A stretch of DNA of 64,000 nt from positions 1 to 64,000 of the forward strand of contig JADNRV010000089.1 in NCBI GenBank assembly GCA_015499995.1. Direction: 5' to 3'. A program made the position numbers and the translations under genes. Source of the stretch: Flammula alnicola (lineage: Eukaryota; Basidiomycota; Agaricomycetes; Agaricales; Strophariaceae). This document shows positions 33,652-44,653 of the stretch, one piece after another; positions within the stretch are counted from its first letter, which is position 1; the number at the start of each line of letters is the position of its first letter. The notes beneath the pieces were generated by a model, which was given only the letters and a program-made list of their open reading frames with translations, searched no databases and was not told the DNA's origin.

Positions 33652-35320
33652 ATGCCCCGTCTTTCCTCGGTTCCGATCGCTGCTGCCTTTCTTGGTTTGT
33701 TGCCTTACGTCTCTGCTCAGGCAGCTGTTTGGGGTCAATGTATGCCACTTGAATCCCTTAAAAAGAGCCAAACTGATTGTTTGCTCCTGTAGGCGGAGGT
33801 ACGGGCTGGACAGGATCAACAACATGCGTTTCCGGGTGAGCAACTGCTATCTTTCTCTTCCCTTCTCCATTTCCGACCCCTATCATTCCTAGATCCGTCT
33901 GTACATTTTCAAACACTTGTACGCTTCCAACATCCATGAGTGAACTGGATTAATATCAATATTCATGTTTTCACGCAGGGTACAGTCAATGTCTTCCAGG
34001 AACAGCTGCCCCTGTGCCCAGCACTACAATTGCTCAACCGACCACAACCTCGGTGACGACGACAGGTCCTACGCCCACCAGCGGCACTGATAATGCCAAC
34101 TATTGGTTCAGCTTGTACGCCTTTCACCCTCTTGTGCATCTCAATCCCTAGCCGATACCGAATACATACAGCGGAGACTCCTACACCCAAACTGGCTTTA
34201 CCGTCAACAGCACGTTGCCCAGCAGCGCCAATCCCATCGGCAACCCCGCTTTCCCGGGGTACACCGCTACAGGCGGCGCAAACTGGCTCGGCTTCGTCAC
34301 GGAGTCGTACAACCGCTCTCTGGTGTACACCTACAATTACGCGTATGGCGGGGCAACGATCGACGCGACTCTGGTTGCCCCGTACGAGCCGACTGTGCTG
34401 TCCGTGACCGACCAGGTCAATCAGTTCCTGACCTCGGTCGCAAACAAGCCTGCGTCGACGCCCTGGACGAGCAGCAATTCGCTCTTTTCGATATTTATTG
34501 GGATAAATGATATTGGAAATAGTTATTATAACTCAGGAGATCGTGGAGCGTACGTTCCTCAAATTTCTCATTTGGCATCTTGATCTTGAGAGCACCGTAG
34601 GTTCTCAGATACCCTCCTGAATGCTGAATTCGCCTTGGTGCAGAAATTGGTACGCCATATAGCTTTGTGAATCCCGACTCATAAAGGAAACTAACTGCGT
34701 TTGCAGTACAACACAGGCGCAAGGAACTTCCTCTTCGTCAATGTACCGCCAGTTGATCGCTCTCCTCTGGTATTCTACTCCTCATCCTGATCATCAAACC
34801 CGCGAAATAATCCTCGTCCGTGAAATAGATGCTTGCTCAGTCGACTTCAGCCCAAGCCCTGGAGAAGTCGGTTATCCTGGATTTCAACAGCCGTCTCGTC
34901 GCGAAAATGAGCTCATTCCAGTCGAACAACACTGGGGTACGTCCACTCATCTCGTTCTCATCCTTACTGTACTGATATATGCTCCCTTTCATTGTAAGGT
35001 CACAACCTTCCTCTGGGACTCAAATGCACAATTCACGACCATGCTGAACTCGCCCAGTGCTTACGGATTCCAAGACGCCACTTCCTACGGGTCGGCAGCC
35101 ACGATGTTCTGGGGGTACGTGTTCTTCTGTGTCCTATTCAACTCAAGCCCGCTAACCCTGCCGCTCGCGTTCTTAGAAACAACCTCCACCCAAGCAGTAA
35201 GTCCATTGAACGCGCCCATTCAGATAGGAGAAGGCTAATGATGTCTGGTGCTCAGCCTACGCAAACAAGTTCTTCGGACAGGAAGTAGGCCAGACTGTGC
35301 TCGGAAGCACCATCTGGTAA
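33652..35320 (+). CDS. carbohydrate esterase family 16 acetylesterase with CBM1
   Basis: Eleven exons (33652-33739, 33793-33835, 33893-33918, 33979-34114, 34172-34549, 34601-34649, 34707-34769, 34829-34936, 34999-35114, 35177-35196, 35256-35320) join in phase to 363 residues. A signal peptide (about 1-23) is followed by a type-1 cellulose-binding module with WGQCGGTGWTGSTTCVSG and TWYSQCLPG. A Thr/Pro linker leads to the SGNH hydrolase domain: block I FGDSYTQTG (catalytic Ser), YNYAYGGAT, block III GINDIG (oxyanion Asn) and block V NNLHPS (catalytic His). This is the CE16 layout; family members remove acetyl groups from hemicellulose oligomers, and CBM1 keeps the enzyme on cellulose. Secreted. 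The 26-nt exon 33893-33918 is needed to complete CBM1. Confidence 0.88.
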
Positions 35321-35571
35321 AGGAAAACACATGCGATCGTTGTTTTATTTACAACCGGCCGTGTCTGACTGTATATTTGTGATGCACTCGAGAAATAGAG
35401 AGGGTGCGCATATGGGCACTCCAGTCGTTGTGGTTATCCCGGTCGTCCTCTTCAGAATAAGTCTTGCCGCGTACCTAGGAACACCGTTGGAAAGGAGCTC
35501 CCCGACGCAGACTAGCCTCGAACATACTTTAAGCCTGAGATCAAACGTCTTCGCCACCCCTTTCCTCCGAA

Positions 35572-35582
35572 ATATATATAAA
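35572..35582 (+). promoter_or_regulatory. TATA-like box
   Basis: A run of TATATATAAA lies about 130 bp before the start of the CBM1 gene at 35709. Confidence 0.35.
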
Positions 35583-35708
35583 CGCCTTCAAAGGCCTATG
35601 ACTCTCCATCAATTTGACCACACCCTCATTCATACGTACCTACTCGTACTCAGCTGCGCTGAATACGAACAGTTTTACCACCGTCACCCTCATCCCCATC
35701 ATCCAACT

Positions 35709-36207
35709 ATGAAGTACACCCTCGGCTTTCTCTACCTCTCTCTGGGTGCTATACTCGCACTTCTCCCCGTCGCTCTGGTAGCGGCGGGTGACGATGGCAA
35801 TGGCGGCGGCGACGACGGCGACAACTCCCAGGACTCGAGCTGGAGCTCCCCCAATTCCAGACGTCCCAAGCCGCCGGGCTGGAAACCCCCTCATCCCCCT
35901 CATCCCCATCCGGAGAGAACCCAGGTCCTCTGGGGCCAATGTACGTCTCTTTCCTTGCGAGTGGCTTCGTATTATCCTTCACTTTCCAAAAAAGCTCATT
36001 CATCGTCTCCTCGCTAATGCAGGTGGTGGCTATTACTACTCCGGAACAACCAAGTGTCCTGATGAGTCCTACTGTCGTTATTTCTCGGACTGTGAGTGCC
36101 ATCTTGTTTTTCATCGGTCTTCGATCGCCCGCTGGTCAGTGTTCGCTTACGATTGGGGATGTTTTTGCCTTCCAGGGTACGCGCAGTGTAACCCCAACAA
36201 CAACTAA
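35709..36207 (+). CDS. small secreted CBM1 protein without catalytic domain
   Basis: Three exons (35709-35940, 36023-36091, 36176-36207), 110 residues. A signal peptide (about 1-26, ending LVAAG) is followed by an Asp/Gly/Ser-rich stretch and a Pro/His-rich linker (PPGWKPPHPPHPHPE), and a C-terminal CBM1 with WGQCGGYYYSGTTKCPDE, SYCRYF and DWYAQC. The cellulose-contact aromatics (Trp, Tyr, Tyr positions of CBM1) are present. No enzyme domain exists, so it may act as a cellulose-surface or wall protein, or be an effector. It lies 390 bp downstream of the CE16 gene on the same strand, and its CBM1 is cut by introns at the same two points. Confidence 0.8.
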
Positions 36208-36585
36208 CTTGTTCGACGACCGACTCGTTCACGGGTTTGTCGAGTTAGAAGTAGTGGTGGCTGTAATTGATCAACCAAAAATGTAAAAAAAAAAACCGTT
36301 CCTAGAGTATCGCAATGTATCTGCTGGTCTCGGATGACATGGACATGTAACTCGTAAGAGCTTGAGTAGAAGTCGAAGCAAGTCTCCGAGCTCTTTGAGA
36401 GCAAAGTTTGATACTGCGCTCGTTCCTGAGTTCAATCCGCTAACGCACTTTTGCATATGCAGTCGGGCGCTTTGAGAAAAATGCCGGAGATATTATATGA
36501 GCTAGGGAGGGGTGTCATCAGAGTGTAAGTAACGTATAAGTATATGTGCGTAATTCAGCGGGGAGGCGACCGAGTGAAGCAAAGC
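36208..36585. other. convergent intergenic region
   Basis: 3' flanks of the CBM1 and TIM50 genes. An A-run lies at about 36285-36296. Nothing else. Confidence 0.4.
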
Positions 36586-38616
36586 CTACGCCGTCTTATC
36601 GGGGTTCGAAGCAGCTGCAGCGGCAACCACGCTACCTGGAGGCGCGGCCGATGTTTCGACGGTGTTGGGAGCCCCAGGAGCGTCAGGCGGTGGCGCTTTC
36701 CCTCTGAACTGATCCATTGCCTCCCAAAGTGTTCCAGGAACCTGGGCAGCCATCGCCTGTTGGTCCTGCTCCAAGAGATGCTCCAGCTGCTCGCGGTTGT
36801 CCTCGAGGTACTTCATCTCGTCCTGGTAGTGCTTCTGCGCCTCTTGTCGCTTAAGTTCGAGGTAGGTCAGAGGAGCTTGGTCCTTCGGTTGAGATGAAGC
36901 CTAAGAAAGGGAGGGATAAGAAAAAGGGATGTATGTGGTGGCAGAGTGGATACATACGCTAGATAGACCAACAAGAGAACCGAAGGAGAATCCAGAACCT
37001 GCGGCCGGTTTGTTGCCTTTCTTCGCCTTCCATTCTGCGACATGTTTCGCCTTCATCTCGGCCTCCACCTTGCCGTATTCTATCGGTATATCTTTCCCTT
37101 GATACGCCTTGAGCACGGGCCTGACATCTTGAGGCTTGTAGATAGCGATGGCTACATAGGATGTAAGATTAATATCATAGAGGAACAATAATTCACGTAC
37201 ATTCGAGGAAGGGGATCATGGCGACAAGTCCTTTGTCTTTCGGATCACCCTTCCACTTCGGGAGAATCACAGTATTCTCGGGATGTGTTGTAGCGTGTTC
37301 TGGGTCGCTGTCGAGCAAGACCACTTTCGAAAGATCACGATTCAGGTAGGACAAGTCCTGATCGGAATAATTAGTGAAAAATCGTCCACATGCAACTGGC
37401 AATATACTTTAACAATCTTCCCATCTACCACACGGGTAGCATCACGGTAAAGACGGTAAGTGATAAAGAAACCGTATCGGTCTAGTTTATCGAGAATAGG
37501 CGCCGCAGTCTAATGCACATGAGTTCCGGGGAAAAACAAGAAAGTATCAAGACCCACATAGTAAGGTTGTGTGGTAAAGATGACGACTTCATAGAATTGC
37601 GAAATATAAGCCAGGAAGTAATCGACGCCTGGTCGTTTGGCAGTTCGCCACCCATTTTGGCGCTATTGCCAAAAAAAAATCAGTATGGAGGTTATGGTGG
37701 ACATAAGAAGACAAATGGAAGCAAGCACTCGGGGTGCACCCCAGAGGATGCATAGTCGGGAAGGTATAATGGAAGTGGCACTAGGAGCCAGAGGAGTAGC
37801 GTATGCGATAGTAATGTCCAACGTAAGGCCTCGCCTCAGCGGACAATAAATTGATTCAAAAAACAAAAAAACAAAAAAAGGAAGAAGACAAATGTGAGAC
37901 TCACATCCCACGTCGATGTAACCAGAAGATCGTCAAGGGAAACCAAGAGAGTGTAAGGTTTTTGATGCGGTGGAGGGTACGGTGGAGGAAGAAGTTCAGG
38001 CCAAGCTGGGTCACTGAAATACTGCACACGATAACAGTTTGTCATATGTACTGTATAGCACTAGGAACCAACGCGTCTTACTGAGAAGATAGACGAAAAG
38101 CGTTCTTTCGTTCGCCCCCAACGCGTCGAAGGTGCGTCTTCAGGTTTCTGGCAAGTTGTGATCAGAAACCCAGTTCAATGCACATGGCTTAGACAGACGC
38201 ACCATCTTCTTCGCTTTTAGCTCATCCTCCTCCCACTCTCGCCCCATGTACACCGCCTGGCCAGCAAACGCGAGAGCCAGCACCGCAAGTGAAACCCGAC
38301 TCATAAACCTTCGCTTTCGCTCATTCGTCGAAAGTGACCCCTTCGATGACTTGGCTCCAGTGGTCTTCGCCTCTTGCTCATACTCCGGGGGCGAAAAGTC
38401 TAGCGTCGGCACGCCAGATACCGGTATCGATGGCTGGGGTTCTGGCGCAGGTGTTGTTACATCCTCTGGGGTAGCCTTGGTCTCAGGTATTGGCTGAGGT
38501 GTCGGCCTTAGCCTTTTCTTGGACGAAGAGGGGGCTGAGGGTGGCTTTTGTGACAAGTATCGCACAGGCTGAACCAGCGTACGACGAGGTATTGTCCTTG
38601 AGAGAAGGGAAAACAT
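36586..38616 (-). CDS. TIM50: mitochondrial inner-membrane import receptor TIM50
   Basis: Eight exons (38616-38203, 38147-38082, 38021-37905, 37662-37558, 37509-37408, 37357-37201, 37151-36958, 36900-36586) join in phase to 489 residues. An Arg/Ser-rich presequence ([19 protein letters not shown]) is followed by a Pro-rich region, one membrane span ([20 protein letters not shown]) and the FCP1-like phosphatase-fold domain: [64 protein letters not shown] and [12 protein letters not shown]. The catalytic Asp pair of the phosphatase family is replaced, as in TIM50. TIM50 receives presequence proteins and passes them to the TIM23 channel. A second in-frame ATG at 38667 would add 17 residues. Intron 3 (37663-37904) is 242 nt, unusually long here. 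Confidence 0.9.
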
Positions 38617-38900
38617 CTCCGGGCGTGACGAAACGGACTGAGCACAAGAACTGAAGTTTTTGGACATGTTTACCCCTGTTTTATTTAGATCCTCCAGCTC
38701 GACTCTAACAACATATGTACTGCCATTTGGGTTCATATTTCTTTCACCCAAAAGCATCCTTTGACGACTCGGACCTTGACCAGGAATCCAGCGGCTATTT
38801 GACCTATAATACAACCCAAGTACAGCGTCAGTGGAATACAAAGTAAGTAAAGCGTCTCCAACTTTGACTTCACAAGAATCACGGCTTTTCAGGTTAGAAA
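38617..38900. other. divergent promoter region
   Basis: Shared 5' region of TIM50 (-) and the F-box gene (+), less than 300 bp. An in-frame ATG for TIM50 at 38667 lies inside it. Confidence 0.4.
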
Positions 38901-40655
38901 ATGGGTTTTCAACCCGAACAATGCGCCAAGCTCTGTTGTCTTTTTATTGAAGACTTTGAGCCCCCAAAATGTTCGGTTTCTGGTCCCGGAAACCCTTGTG
39001 ATGTATGTCTGCAAGTTTCGGAAATGGATGTTCAGATAGCCCGCGCCCGTTCTTTGCTTGCCGACCTTGGATCAAAACGAAAGCAATTGAAAATGAAGCT
39101 CAACAGCCGTCATGATCAAATTGCCCGCTACCTCCCGGTCGAAGTCGCTTCGCATATCTTCACTTTCTACGTTCATGGAACAGATGGCACCCAACCAAGT
39201 TACAAGACTGCGTCCTCGGCCAAGCGCGGTGTTCCCCTCGTCCTTGCAGCCGTTTGCAAGGCATGGCGAAGGATTATATTTGCCAGTCCCCAACTGTGGA
39301 CTACGATGAGCATCGACCTCAGTATCGCTAGGGATCCAGCCTTGCAAGTGGAGCTAGCTACTCAGTGGCTTCGCCGCTCGGGAAATATGCCTTTATCGAT
39401 CACGGTTGACGCCCCTCCCAATGATGGCAGTCAACGGCCAGATCGGCATACGGGAGCCCTATTCGAGATCCTCAAAACATACGCTTTCCGCTGGAAACAG
39501 CTTGCACTATCCATTCCCAACAAATTTTATAGCGCTTTCACTGAAGGTCTCGACGACGTCCCGTTACTCGAATCTCTCAGCCTAATGCGCACATGGGACG
39601 ATACAGAACTTCAACTTTACGATGAATTGGCGGATGTGTTTGCATTGAACGTCGCACCTTGCTTTAAAAACCTCGCAATTTCGAGCATCGAGCTCAATCT
39701 ACTTCAGATGCAAATCGACTCTCTCACATCGCTTTGGTTCAACAACGTCACTGTGGATGAGATCTTTGAAATTCTGTCTCACGCTACCCAGTTGATTAAG
39801 TGCGAATTTTATCGGATCCAGGGCAACACGAATTCGTTCCCATTCCCGGATGCACCTGTTGTCCACTCCTCACTCAAGTCATTATCTATCTCTCCAGAAG
39901 ATAAGAACGGCGCGACTCCCGAGGAGTTGAGTCATCTTTTTGACCTTCTCGAGCTCCCATCCTTGAAATATTTTTCACACATATCGACGAATTCTAAACA
40001 CCCTATGGCAGTAATGTCCCTCTCTTCTCTCTTCACTCGCTCACACAGTCCCCTCGAGCATCTTTCGATAACGGTTACTGATACCGGTGTCGCTTCATCT
40101 GAAAGTGAAATCATTTCACTCTTAGAGAACCTCCCCACAATCACACATTTTGCCATTTCTTCCCCCCACGATATACCGACTATGATCACGGACATTTTCT
40201 TCAAGCGCCTGGCTATGGCACCTTCAGCAAAGGATGATGGGTTCCTACCCGACATATTTTTGCCCCATCTTGAGGTCTTTAACTTTACAGGACCTCGGGC
40301 ATTTTCTTGGCAGAGTTTTGCGAATATTTTTCTATCCCCTGCTAGTGAACAGCATAGTAACACGGCCCAATCCACGCCGTTCGCGAGCAAATCGATTCCA
40401 TCCTCTAGCTTCCTCACTACGACTGGACACCCCACTCGGCGAGCTCTGCGGCATTGTAATTTCAAAATTAAATGCTCCCAGTTCGCCGGGTTTGGAGAAC
40501 CTATTCAAGATAAAGATATTGTTGTTGCTCTTGTCGGCATCCAGAAAACGGGGAACGTTATTGTGAACGTTGTCGCACAGAACAGAGCTGGAGAGGACAG
40601 GGACGAGATAGAGCGTGCGCTAAACTTATTTGGGCTGAAACGAGAGAATATCTAG
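38901..40655 (+). CDS. F-box protein with N-terminal Cys motif (paralogue B)
   Basis: Single exon, 584 residues, ATG at 38901. It is colinear with the gene at 22578-24329. It has N-terminal Cys at 8, 12, 13, 24, 33 and 36 with the shared FEPPKC and GPGNPCDVCLQ context, a coil, the F-box-like YLPVEVASHIFTFYVHG near residue 78, PLVLAAVCKAWRRIIFASPQLW, then LRR-like strands (PLLESLSLM, SSLKSLSIS, PLEHLSITV) and a conserved end GLKRENI. By family it is an SCF ubiquitin-ligase adaptor. The two copies differ by scattered substitutions and small indels and lie in opposite orientation about 15 kb apart. Conservation of the Cys block in both suggests it matters, perhaps as a metal site. Confidence 0.8.
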   Translation: MGFQPEQCAKLCCLFIEDFEPPKCSVSGPGNPCDVCLQVSEMDVQIARARSLLADLGSKRKQLKMKLNSRHDQIARYLPVEVASHIFTFYVHGTDGTQPSYKTASSAKRGVPLVLAAVCKAWRRIIFASPQLWTTMSIDLSIARDPALQVELATQWLRRSGNMPLSITVDAPPNDGSQRPDRHTGALFEILKTYAFRWKQLALSIPNKFYSAFTEGLDDVPLLESLSLMRTWDDTELQLYDELADVFALNVAPCFKNLAISSIELNLLQMQIDSLTSLWFNNVTVDEIFEILSHATQLIKCEFYRIQGNTNSFPFPDAPVVHSSLKSLSISPEDKNGATPEELSHLFDLLELPSLKYFSHISTNSKHPMAVMSLSSLFTRSHSPLEHLSITVTDTGVASSESEIISLLENLPTITHFAISSPHDIPTMITDIFFKRLAMAPSAKDDGFLPDIFLPHLEVFNFTGPRAFSWQSFANIFLSPASEQHSNTAQSTPFASKSIPSSSFLTTTGHPTRRALRHCNFKIKCSQFAGFGEPIQDKDIVVALVGIQKTGNVIVNVVAQNRAGEDRDEIERALNLFGLKRENI

Positions 40656-42350
40656 TAACTTCCACGTACGTAGTCGCTCTGTAGTTCCTCTTATTGGTTC
40701 ATTTTAATGTGGGTTTCGGCTTCAGAGCTCTGGTGGTTTCTTCATGACAACGGAGCACGTCTCATGTACAACTTTTGACTCAAGGTCTGTTGAGGGGTTC
40801 GCAACGTTAACCATGTCTATCTGGTCCAAATAAAGTGAGAATTGTGCCGCTGAGGGGCATGAATCTTTCTCTCCGTGCCGATGGGACAAGTGCTCGCCTC
40901 CTGGGCCCACATTCTGGTTTTTCAAATTTCTTTTGGTCGTTATTTCCGCACCTCAAAGTATCTGCCGAGCAATTCCCTTGGCTACCAACAGGAGGGCATC
41001 GTATGCTCGTTCTCAAAGACTTGTTTTTGTTGGGGGATGAAAGAAGAAGACTCCAAGACAATGCTGGCCAACCTCCTCGTGGGCACTCGATTGTCTGTAA
41101 ATCCCAGTACGTCTTCGGTCCGAACAACATTTAGAGGCGAAAAACCCTCAAGCATTTGGGGATCGATCCGGATGGGAACACGAACAGTTGTATTTTCTTG
41201 ACTCTTATTCGTAGATTCCGACAAAGTCTAGAAGAACCACACACTGTCATTGCAATAATTAGTCCACCACGATGTCAGCGACCCCGCCAACCGGACGCGC
41301 TCAGACAGCCTCTTTTGATGAGGATTCGGCATTATAGATGATATTTGCAATAATTTCTCATTGTTCCTCCTCGTGTTCCTCTTGTTTCCTACGCAGTGTC
41401 ATTATGCCCAGAAAATGCTGATAAAAATTAATTTATAATCATCTGCAGCGCTTCCTATAGAAGCTAGTTTCGTGCGGATGCACTGCAGAAATTTTGCTTT
41501 TCTCCCAGCCTTAGGTATGGCTGCTTGCCTCGTTGCACCGCGGGTATAGTACCTTCTAGTCCTTCCACTGCTTGAATAAATCGCCGAGTTTCATAGCTTA
41601 TCTTTTCGGTCACTTCACAACTTTATTTTTGATATGACAGAGGTCCAATGATAGACTTTAACATAAGTTGGATCAATGGGTAGAAATTGAAATAAGATTT
41701 GCTGCTTATCCGCTATCGCGCGATGGGTCCCACATACATACAGGGTTTACATCAACTTATGTAGACTAGCCGAAATTTTAATATTCACGCAGGACGACTA
41801 CTTCTCGTCGTTCTGCGAACTTACAATAATCGTCACCCCAAAATCCATGTCAGATAACAACACTGACAACGCCTGGGAGCCACCGTTCGTAAAAGAAGTC
41901 GAATCCAAAGCCTCCGACGTAACATGCCTATGTACAAAAGGATTTGGCCATGCCAGTGGGTACATGTACCCCAGTCATATACGTATAACGCTATAATAAC
42001 GACGATTTCCCATATTTCACATGCTATGCACGTTTGCAGTTGGACTGGAAACAAAGAGGTATAGATATCGATAATAGGACGTTGTGAATCTAATTGATTA
42101 TTGAATCTCGATGGAATATATTTAGCTGTCATTCCGTTAACACCGAGTGCAGATGATAATTATCACCGTAGAAGATACTATGTAGGGCGCCTCAAGGAGA
42201 AATTCATCCCCGCAAAGGGGTTTTCCCAAGCAGGTGAATTCAGGGCAAAGTAGTTTCGTAGCTCCCTATGGATTACAGTATATAAAAAGAGTCTACACGC
42301 ACTTCGGAGTTTCGAGTGCTCGCCGAATCATCAGGCCTGGAGGACTTGCG

Positions 42351-42370
42351 CTGAGTACTGAGTACTGAGT
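42351..42370. repeat. short tandem repeat, 7-bp unit
   Basis: CTGAGTA repeated almost three times. No gene nearby; probably neutral. Confidence 0.6.
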
Positions 42371-44163
42371 CTTCGCCTGGCTTACATATCAGTCGAAAAG
42401 GCTTCACGGTCGATCAAAATGCATGAGCTCGAGGGCGCCCTGCGGAATTCCCGATGACCGTCGGAATGCCTCTGGTTACTAATCGTATTTGTAAGTAAGT
42501 ATCTGGGGCTGCCTGCAGGCAGGCGAAGAACTGCCGCCTTTTCTGATACGTATTTCGTCAGAGGGTAGCGGGAACTGATATATGAGATGGAGGCTCGACT
42601 GCGCGAACGTGTACGGTGCAGGATCACAGGATCATGCATCGATCATGGCGCAAGGCGACCACTGAGCGCTTTATAGACTCCTTGTCAAAGGCATTCGCCG
42701 AGGACGCATTTCACGCAGGGTGACATTTTTGCAACAGTTGGCGTACCCACCGCCGACTCTGCCTTCCAAGTGGAATGTTCTAAGAGACAGAAGGCGTGGA
42801 AAGTGAATTTCTATAGCAAGCATATGAGGACGTGCAGGTGGTGAATGTACCCAAAATACGCTTGATCGTCGTTGCAGATACTATAAAAAAGTGATCTATT
42901 TTATAACACGTCATAATTATAACTGAAATTTGACCTGATAATACGCACCCGCCAAAGCTGCAAGAATTCTGAATCTATGCGAGAAGTGATTTTACGAAAA
43001 TCCCAAGAAAATCCATCCACATAGTAGGGACCATATTTTCAAACTCAGTACTCGACATACCTTGCACCATCGGAGACGGGTGTGGGTTCGTCATCTCCTT
43101 TCGCCACGGTATATTTTGAGGGTAACATTTAGACATCCTGGGATACAGATTGGAATATCGCGGCCGAGTTACTTGATAATGGTGGTCAGCGCTTTCGAAG
43201 TTCTTCTATCTGAGCCTCATGGCATGTTGCAAAAACAAAACTCGCCGTTATGGGTCTGGATACAAAGATAACGGAAGCGATTAGATTTTGCATGTGAGAC
43301 ACTAACGATTTGCGTGTGTTGAGGTTGTGCCTTCAAATTTGCAAGGTACCTATCTCTTGCGGGACGAAAGACGATTTCTGGAGTTCTGCATAAAAGTCAT
43401 GGCATTATCACCTTGTATTCTTTGGGCTGGAGAGGAAAGAGACATATTTTCCCCACGCGTTGCATCTTAACCCTCTAACGTCGACATATGTCACGCAGGA
43501 CAGAGATATCGCCGCAACCTTGCGAAAATCGTCGAACCCCGCGGCATAACGTCGGCAGAAAGGGCTGCACCTTTCCTCCTAGGATGACAAATTGGACGGT
43601 GCCATGCAGGATACACGGTCACCAAATGCCAAATGGCTCTCAAGGACACCTTCCCCTGCCGCTAGCGTTCTTTTGGATCGGACCCAGAACTTCAAAGAAT
43701 CGAATGCCTCGGGGCGCCAACGTACCACAGCATAATAGCCAACTCTCATGGCTCCTCATGCACATGGCCGACGCTTACCCTTTTGGCACACGTTGTCCCA
43801 TATCTTTGGCGGCCGTCCCCAGCAAAGGCACCGGAAGCAGACAGAGACTGAATTCGATGATGTTCGCTTGAGTTCTATATTCAATATTGCCGCTTATCTG
43901 CTTCCCGATTGTTGGTCAGAAAGCTCGTTACTTTTTGCTGCAGCGTGTAGGAGTATCTTTATCTTTTCGTGGGTCGTTGAAGAGTTAGAAATAGGGCCAA
44001 TTTGGGGCAGAAAGGCTTCCCTTAACCTTTGAGAGAGTGCAAAGGAAAGCTGGCATCGAATACGAGAGTGAGTCAGAGGGTATATGTAAGGAGTTTGAGC
44101 CTCGGAGGGGAACTTCCACTCGTGCCGAATTATTGGATCTCCGCCCTTACGTGCCGATGTAAA

Positions 44164-44169
44164 CACGTG
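44164..44169 (+). promoter_or_regulatory. E-box CACGTG upstream of INO1
   Basis: CACGTG within the palindrome AACACGTGTT, 485 bp before the INO1 start. In yeasts INO1 is driven by bHLH factors through E-box-like inositol elements. Whether this site works the same way here is inference. Confidence 0.3.
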
Positions 44170-44468
44170 TTCCGTTTTCGTAAACAAAACCATGGGTGTT
44201 TCTAGCAACTGAAACTTGAACGTGAAAGTCTCTAGCTTGTCTTGGATCTATTGTGAATCGTATGTAAGTGTAACCTATCCCCAAGGCGCTCTCGATTGTA
44301 GGGGAGGACAATTGCTGGGAAAGATGCAAGAAAGATGAGTCGTACCACGGTCTTATCAATCTAATCATTCTTATTTTTACATAACCGAAGACCCTGCATC
44401 TCTCTGATCGAACGATTTTCGAAATTTGAAAACCGGACTTCAAAAATATTGTGATCCTCGCAACGCCC

Positions 44469-44475
44469 TATAAAA
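44469..44475 (+). promoter_or_regulatory. TATA box of INO1
   Basis: TATAAAA 179 bp before the ATG at 44654, in otherwise GC-richer promoter DNA. Confidence 0.45.
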
Positions 44476-44653
44476 GCGCCCGGCTCTCGTTGACTCTTCA
44501 ATAACTAACTCCCAGTTTTTGCGCCCACATTTTATGTACTCAAACAACCTCTGCAGCCCCCACAACACTCATCGCGGCGCTAAACACACCACCGCCGGAT
44601 TTTTAATTTCCTTCTGATTTTATTCCTGCTCCGTCGCTTAACGTCTATCTTCA

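Larger units (their letters stand above)
40656..44653. other. 4-kb gene-poor region
   Basis: Frames of 60-127 codons on both strands, none with family features or coherent exons. Contains a 7-bp tandem repeat at 42351-42370, a 10-bp inverted repeat (ACATAAGTTG near 41662 and CAACTTATGT near 41754) and, near its end, promoter motifs of INO1. Confidence 0.5.

Noticed and set aside
33836..33978. single 143-nt intron in the CBM1 part of the CE16 gene
   Set aside because: The phase does not match and CBM1 would miss a Cys; a 26-nt exon at 33893-33918 solves both.
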